This document shows, one piece after another, positions 62,132-64,000 of a stretch of DNA of 64,000 nt. How positions within the stretch are numbered: position 1 is the stretch's first letter; each line of letters opens with the position of its first letter. The translations under genes were made by a program, and so were the position numbers. The stretch is taken from assembly GCA_951799405.1 (NCBI GenBank), contig OX637339.1:17050001-17114000 (forward strand), given 5' to 3'. The notes under the pieces were generated by a model, which made no database searches, was not told where the DNA came from, and saw nothing but the letters and a program-made list of their open reading frames with translations. Source of the stretch: Agapetus fuscipes. Its lineage: Eukaryota; Arthropoda; Insecta; Trichoptera; Glossosomatidae.

Positions 62132-63532
62132 ATGGCAACTAAAGTGAACGTCAAGGACCTCAAAGTCACTGAGCTTAAAAATGAGCTTCTGGAGAGGGAC
62201 CTGGAGACCTCAGGAGGAAAGGCAGCCTTACAAGCACGCCTCATAGAGGCCTTGGAACGGTCAGGTGAAGACCCGGCATACTTTGTCATGGCATCTGGAG
62301 GAGACCGCGCCCTTGAGGAGCTGAACATCAGCATCACAAAATCCATGAAGGAGGAGCTCACGGGAAACTTCACTGCCATGGAGGAGAAGATGGCTGACAA
62401 CGCCAAGACCGTGAAGGAGGACCTGACCGGGCTGGAGGAGAAGATGGCTGACAATGCCAAGACCCTGGAGGAGAAGATGGCTGACAACGCCAAGACCCTG
62501 CAGGAGAACCTGTCGGACCTGAAAGTGGAGATGGCTGAAAACGCCAAGGCTCTGCAGGAAGACCTCTCCACCATGAAGGAAGACCTCGCCAACATGAAAG
62601 AGAAGATGAGCGAGAATCTCACAACCCTGAAGGGAGAAATGGAGGAGAAGATGACAGCCCTGAAGGGGGAAATGGAGACTCGGATGTCAAATCTGGAGGT
62701 ACATCTGCGTGCCGAGCTGACCGACAAGGGCCAGATGGAGTCCACCAGAATATCCCCCAAAGGCCTTCACGACGAGACCGACCAGGGATGCTCAACTCCA
62801 ACCAGGATCACAAGAGGGGATGATGACCCTTCCCTAGCCAAGCACAACCTCCCAACCTTCGACGGGAAGACGTCGTGGGAGGAATACTTGACCCTCTTTG
62901 AGACGGCTGCCATGATGGGAGCCTGGAGCCAGCAGAAGAAGGCTTCGGTTCTCAGCCTGTCGCTCCGAGGAGACGCTCTCAGGGTTCTGCAGGCCATACC
63001 CCTGGACAACCGTGGTGACTTTGGGCAGCTGAAGCAGCGCTTGGATATGCGCTATGGCCACAAGTGCCTGGAGCAGCTGTACAAGTCGCAGCTGAACACA
63101 AGGGTGCAGAAGCCCAACGAGAGCCTCCAGGAGTTTGAAATGGACATCGCCCGCCTGGTACGAGACGCTTACCCGACAGCCTCCGACGACATCTGTGAGA
63201 GCTTGGCAGTGGACAAGTTCCTAAATGGATTGCGGGAATGGGAGACGCAACAAGCCGTAAAACTGGCCCATCCCAAGGCTTTGAACGAGGCGCTCAGCCA
63301 AGCTCTCGAGTTTGAGGCTGTCAAACAGTCCATCAGGGGCCACGCCAGGGTTCGTGCAGTCGAGGCAGAGGAGGTCAAGCTACCTACAACCGAGGAGCTA
63401 ATTGAAAAAGTGCTGGAACGTCTGAGACCTCGAAGACGAGACCCACGCTGCTGGAACTGCGGACAGCTGGGCCACCTTAGCACCAAGTGTCCCAAGCCTC
63501 AGAAACCCAGAAAACAGGCTGCGGAAAACTAG
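62132..63532 (+). CDS. Gag polyprotein with SAP domain and zinc knuckle
   Basis: 466 codons, ending TAG. Residues about 8-42 (VKDLKVTELKNELLERDL, SGGKAALQARLIEAL) match a SAP DNA-binding motif. Residues about 60-195 are a coiled coil built from repeated EEKMADNAKTL units. A retrotransposon capsid domain follows (LPTFDGKTSWEEYLTLFE, LNTRVQKPNESLQEFEMDIA). A CX2CX4HX4C knuckle (C440, C443, H448, C453) lies near the end. The product would form the particle and bind the element RNA. Pol begins just downstream in disturbed frames. ATG 62132 is the first in frame and follows an A-run. Confidence 0.9.
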   Translation: MATKVNVKDLKVTELKNELLERDLETSGGKAALQARLIEALERSGEDPAYFVMASGGDRALEELNISITKSMKEELTGNFTAMEEKMADNAKTVKEDLTGLEEKMADNAKTLEEKMADNAKTLQENLSDLKVEMAENAKALQEDLSTMKEDLANMKEKMSENLTTLKGEMEEKMTALKGEMETRMSNLEVHLRAELTDKGQMESTRISPKGLHDETDQGCSTPTRITRGDDDPSLAKHNLPTFDGKTSWEEYLTLFETAAMMGAWSQQKKASVLSLSLRGDALRVLQAIPLDNRGDFGQLKQRLDMRYGHKCLEQLYKSQLNTRVQKPNESLQEFEMDIARLVRDAYPTASDDICESLAVDKFLNGLREWETQQAVKLAHPKALNEALSQALEFEAVKQSIRGHARVRAVEAEEVKLPTTEELIEKVLERLRPRRRDPRCWNCGQLGHLSTKCPKPQKPRKQAAEN

Positions 63533-64000
63533 AAAGGGTTAATGGGAAGGGGCAACCGTTGACCCACGCTGGAGAGGCCCTGAAATCTGCTGCTACTGTC
63601 GCAACCGTGAGAGGAAAAGCCAGCAGCATTTTTATCAAAATATGGCATAATAGATGGAGTAACTCGTGAACTACTGGTGGACACGGGAGCAACCAGGACA
63701 ATTCTGAGACGCGACATAGTGGCACGAGGTAAGCAGATTGCACCAACAAAGTGGTCTCTGCACACCGCCACGGGAGAGTCAGCACAGGTGTATGGGGAGA
63801 CGATTGCCACCTTCCAAATTGGCAGCACCACTTTTGATCATCGGACGTTGGTGGCCAACATTGAAGAAGACGTTATATTGGGAATGGACATACTGGACAG
63901 ATTTGGGTGCAGTTTAAATTTAAAGAAAGGGTCCATTAAAATTGGAAATGAAGAAGTCATCCTGCAAAGACGGAAAGAACTGGCTGCACGTGTTATCCTA
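63533..64000 (+). pseudogene. Start of pol: aspartic protease (3' partial, frame broken)
   Basis: The frame open from 63611 to the window end contains LLVDTGATRT, the Asp-Thr-Gly protease active site, and VILGMDILDRFG, the conserved flap/C-terminal motif. The preceding 100 bases are open only in a different frame, which overlaps the gag end and stops at 63667-63669. One shift near gag end could be programmed; the second, near 63640, looks like a small indel. RT and integrase lie beyond the window. Confidence 0.75.

Overview
This looks like AT-rich arthropod nuclear DNA, most probably from an insect. The genes are split into many short GC-richer exons by long repeat-filled introns. Three conserved eukaryotic protein genes can be assembled exon by exon: NC2alpha (DRAP1 family), Bx42 (SNW1/SKIP) and Cbl. 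The order cannot be fixed from the sequence.

Layout. 1-2911: right part of a DIRS-type tyrosine-recombinase retrotransposon, with reverse transcriptase/RNase H, an overlapping recombinase ORF and the characteristic terminal/internal inverted repeats. 2912-8420: intergenic DNA with MITEs and repeat fragments. 8423-13055, minus strand: complete NC2alpha in four coding exons; its second intron is a minor-spliceosome (U12) AT-AC intron. 13056-15235: shared upstream region with LINE fragments. 15236-28238, plus strand: complete Bx42 in 13 coding exons, 582 codons plus stop. 28239-42932: about 14.7 kb with no recognisable gene, holding LINE fragments, SINEs, a degenerate tandem array, a small MITE and a foldback structure. 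42933-60621, minus strand: Cbl from the EF-hand region through SH2, RING, a very long proline-rich exon and the UBA domain; the exons for roughly the first 200 residues lie beyond the right edge. 60980-64000: 5' LTR, leader, gag and start of pol of a Ty3/gypsy-like retrotransposon inserted antisense in a Cbl intron.

The genes are housekeeping or regulatory: NC2alpha with NC2beta represses or retunes TBP-dependent transcription, Bx42 is a spliceosome and Notch-pathway transcription cofactor, and Cbl is the RING E3 ligase that down-regulates receptor tyrosine kinases. NC2alpha and Bx42 are divergently arranged with starts 2.2 kb apart.

The repeat landscape is dense. At least eight dispersed families recur, called A to H here. 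A is a roughly 250-bp retroposon with GATTA-pentamer tails, about 25 copies. B, C and D are tRNA-derived SINEs. E is a foldback-forming repeat. F is a MITE with a palindromic core. G and H are low-copy repeats. Several nested insertions give a relative insertion order. The most notable gene-level observations are the AT-AC intron of NC2alpha, a CtBP-type motif in the NC2alpha tail, and an Asn-to-His change in the SNW signature of Bx42.
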